From NCBI GenBank assembly GCA_016874895.1, contig VGSX01000260.1:1-5092 (forward strand): DNA of 5,092 nucleotides, given 5' to 3'. This document shows, piece after piece, positions 4,981-5,092 of the stretch (its first letter is position 1; the number at the start of each line of letters is the position of its first letter). The position numbers and the translations under genes were made by a program. The notes beneath the pieces are model-generated. The model did no database searches. It had not been told where the DNA came from and saw nothing but the letters and a program-made list of their open reading frames with translations. The DNA comes from Deltaproteobacteria bacterium (GTDB lineage: Bacteria > Desulfobacterota > Desulfobaccia > Desulfobaccales > Desulfobaccaceae).

Positions 4981-5010
4981 TCCGGGGAAAGATTATAGCC
5001 CTTCCCGGAA
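4980..5010 (-). promoter_or_regulatory. Candidate uxs promoter with operator-like inverted repeat
   Basis: A perfect TATAAT on the minus strand (4997-4992) lies in the middle of an inverted repeat, TTCCGGG (4980-4986) with CCCGGAA (5004-5010). The repeat centre (4995) falls on the -10 box, the arrangement expected if a dimeric regulator blocked RNA polymerase. No good -35 box is visible, so an activator may be needed. Transcription would start near 4985 and give a leader of about 100 bases. Confidence 0.4.
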
Positions 5011-5071
5011 GAACCCTATAAAAATTAAGATATTTCTGCATAAGACCTTAATAATAAAATAGGGAGTAATT

Positions 5072-5092
5072 ATGACGCCAAGCCTGATGCCA
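5072..5092 (+). CDS. Start of a gene running off the window (7 codons seen)
   Basis: An ATG at 5072 has AGGGAG (5061-5066) 5 bases upstream, in an AT-rich stretch typical of a promoter and leader region. Seven codons (MTPSLMP) are visible before the window ends, too few to identify a product. The gene is divergent from the UDP-sugar gene, and the two may share control through the 190-base region between them. A surface-polysaccharide role would fit the neighbour but is a guess. Confidence 0.45.

Noticed and set aside
4732..4998. 88-codon plus-strand frame across the uxs start and its upstream region
   Set aside because: It is mostly antisense to the conserved NAD-binding region of uxs and has no recognisable protein features.
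1..5092. A new multi-gene defence or mobile system
   Set aside because: The recognisable genes are ordinary and unrelated in function, and there is no transposase, integrase, toxin-antitoxin pair or effector-sensor combination. Only the single unknown gene is a candidate for novelty.

Overview
The window is about 5.1 kb of bacterial chromosome holding five complete protein genes and, at its right edge, the first codons of a sixth. The conserved genes are GC-rich; 60-base rows counted by hand reach about 63-73% G+C. Two proteins carry export signals, one of them a lipobox. Together with the style of the UDP-sugar enzyme, this suggests a GC-rich Gram-negative such as a Desulfobacterota (former Deltaproteobacteria) lineage. 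That placement is inference, since no rRNA or lineage marker is present.

Layout from left to right. Bases 1-329 are an AT-rich spacer with short inverted and direct repeats and a candidate promoter. A PrmA-like ribosomal protein L11 methyltransferase gene (330-1154, +) follows. Next comes an AT-rich block that starts with its own candidate promoter and encodes an exported protein I do not recognise (1228-2310, +). The stop of that gene overlaps the start of an O6-methylguanine-DNA methyltransferase gene, ogt (2307-2855, +), so the two probably form an operon. G+C rises from about 40% to about 70% inside ogt, at the start of its conserved catalytic domain. Between ogt and the convergent gene lies an AAACCGCY tandem repeat. 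The convergent gene (2954-3637, -) encodes a lipoprotein of the staphylococcal nuclease family with a C-terminal Cys/His zinc-site-like tail.

The 299-base spacer 3638-3936 holds an inverted pair of hairpins resembling a REP/BIME element. Left of that pair is a weak terminator-like structure read on the minus strand. Then comes a UDP-glucuronate decarboxylase (UDP-xylose synthase) gene (3937-4881, -). It has a strong ribosome binding site, a possible six-residue leader peptide, and an upstream region with a TATAAT box centred in an inverted repeat. This region is shared with a divergent gene that begins at 5072 and runs off the window.

The genes do not form one obvious pathway. They cover ribosome modification, DNA repair, an exported nuclease and nucleotide-sugar synthesis for surface polysaccharide. 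I see no convincing new multi-gene system. The most unusual items are the unrecognised exported protein coupled to ogt, the composition break inside ogt, the hairpin pair with compensatory changes, and the regulatory layout upstream of the UDP-sugar gene.
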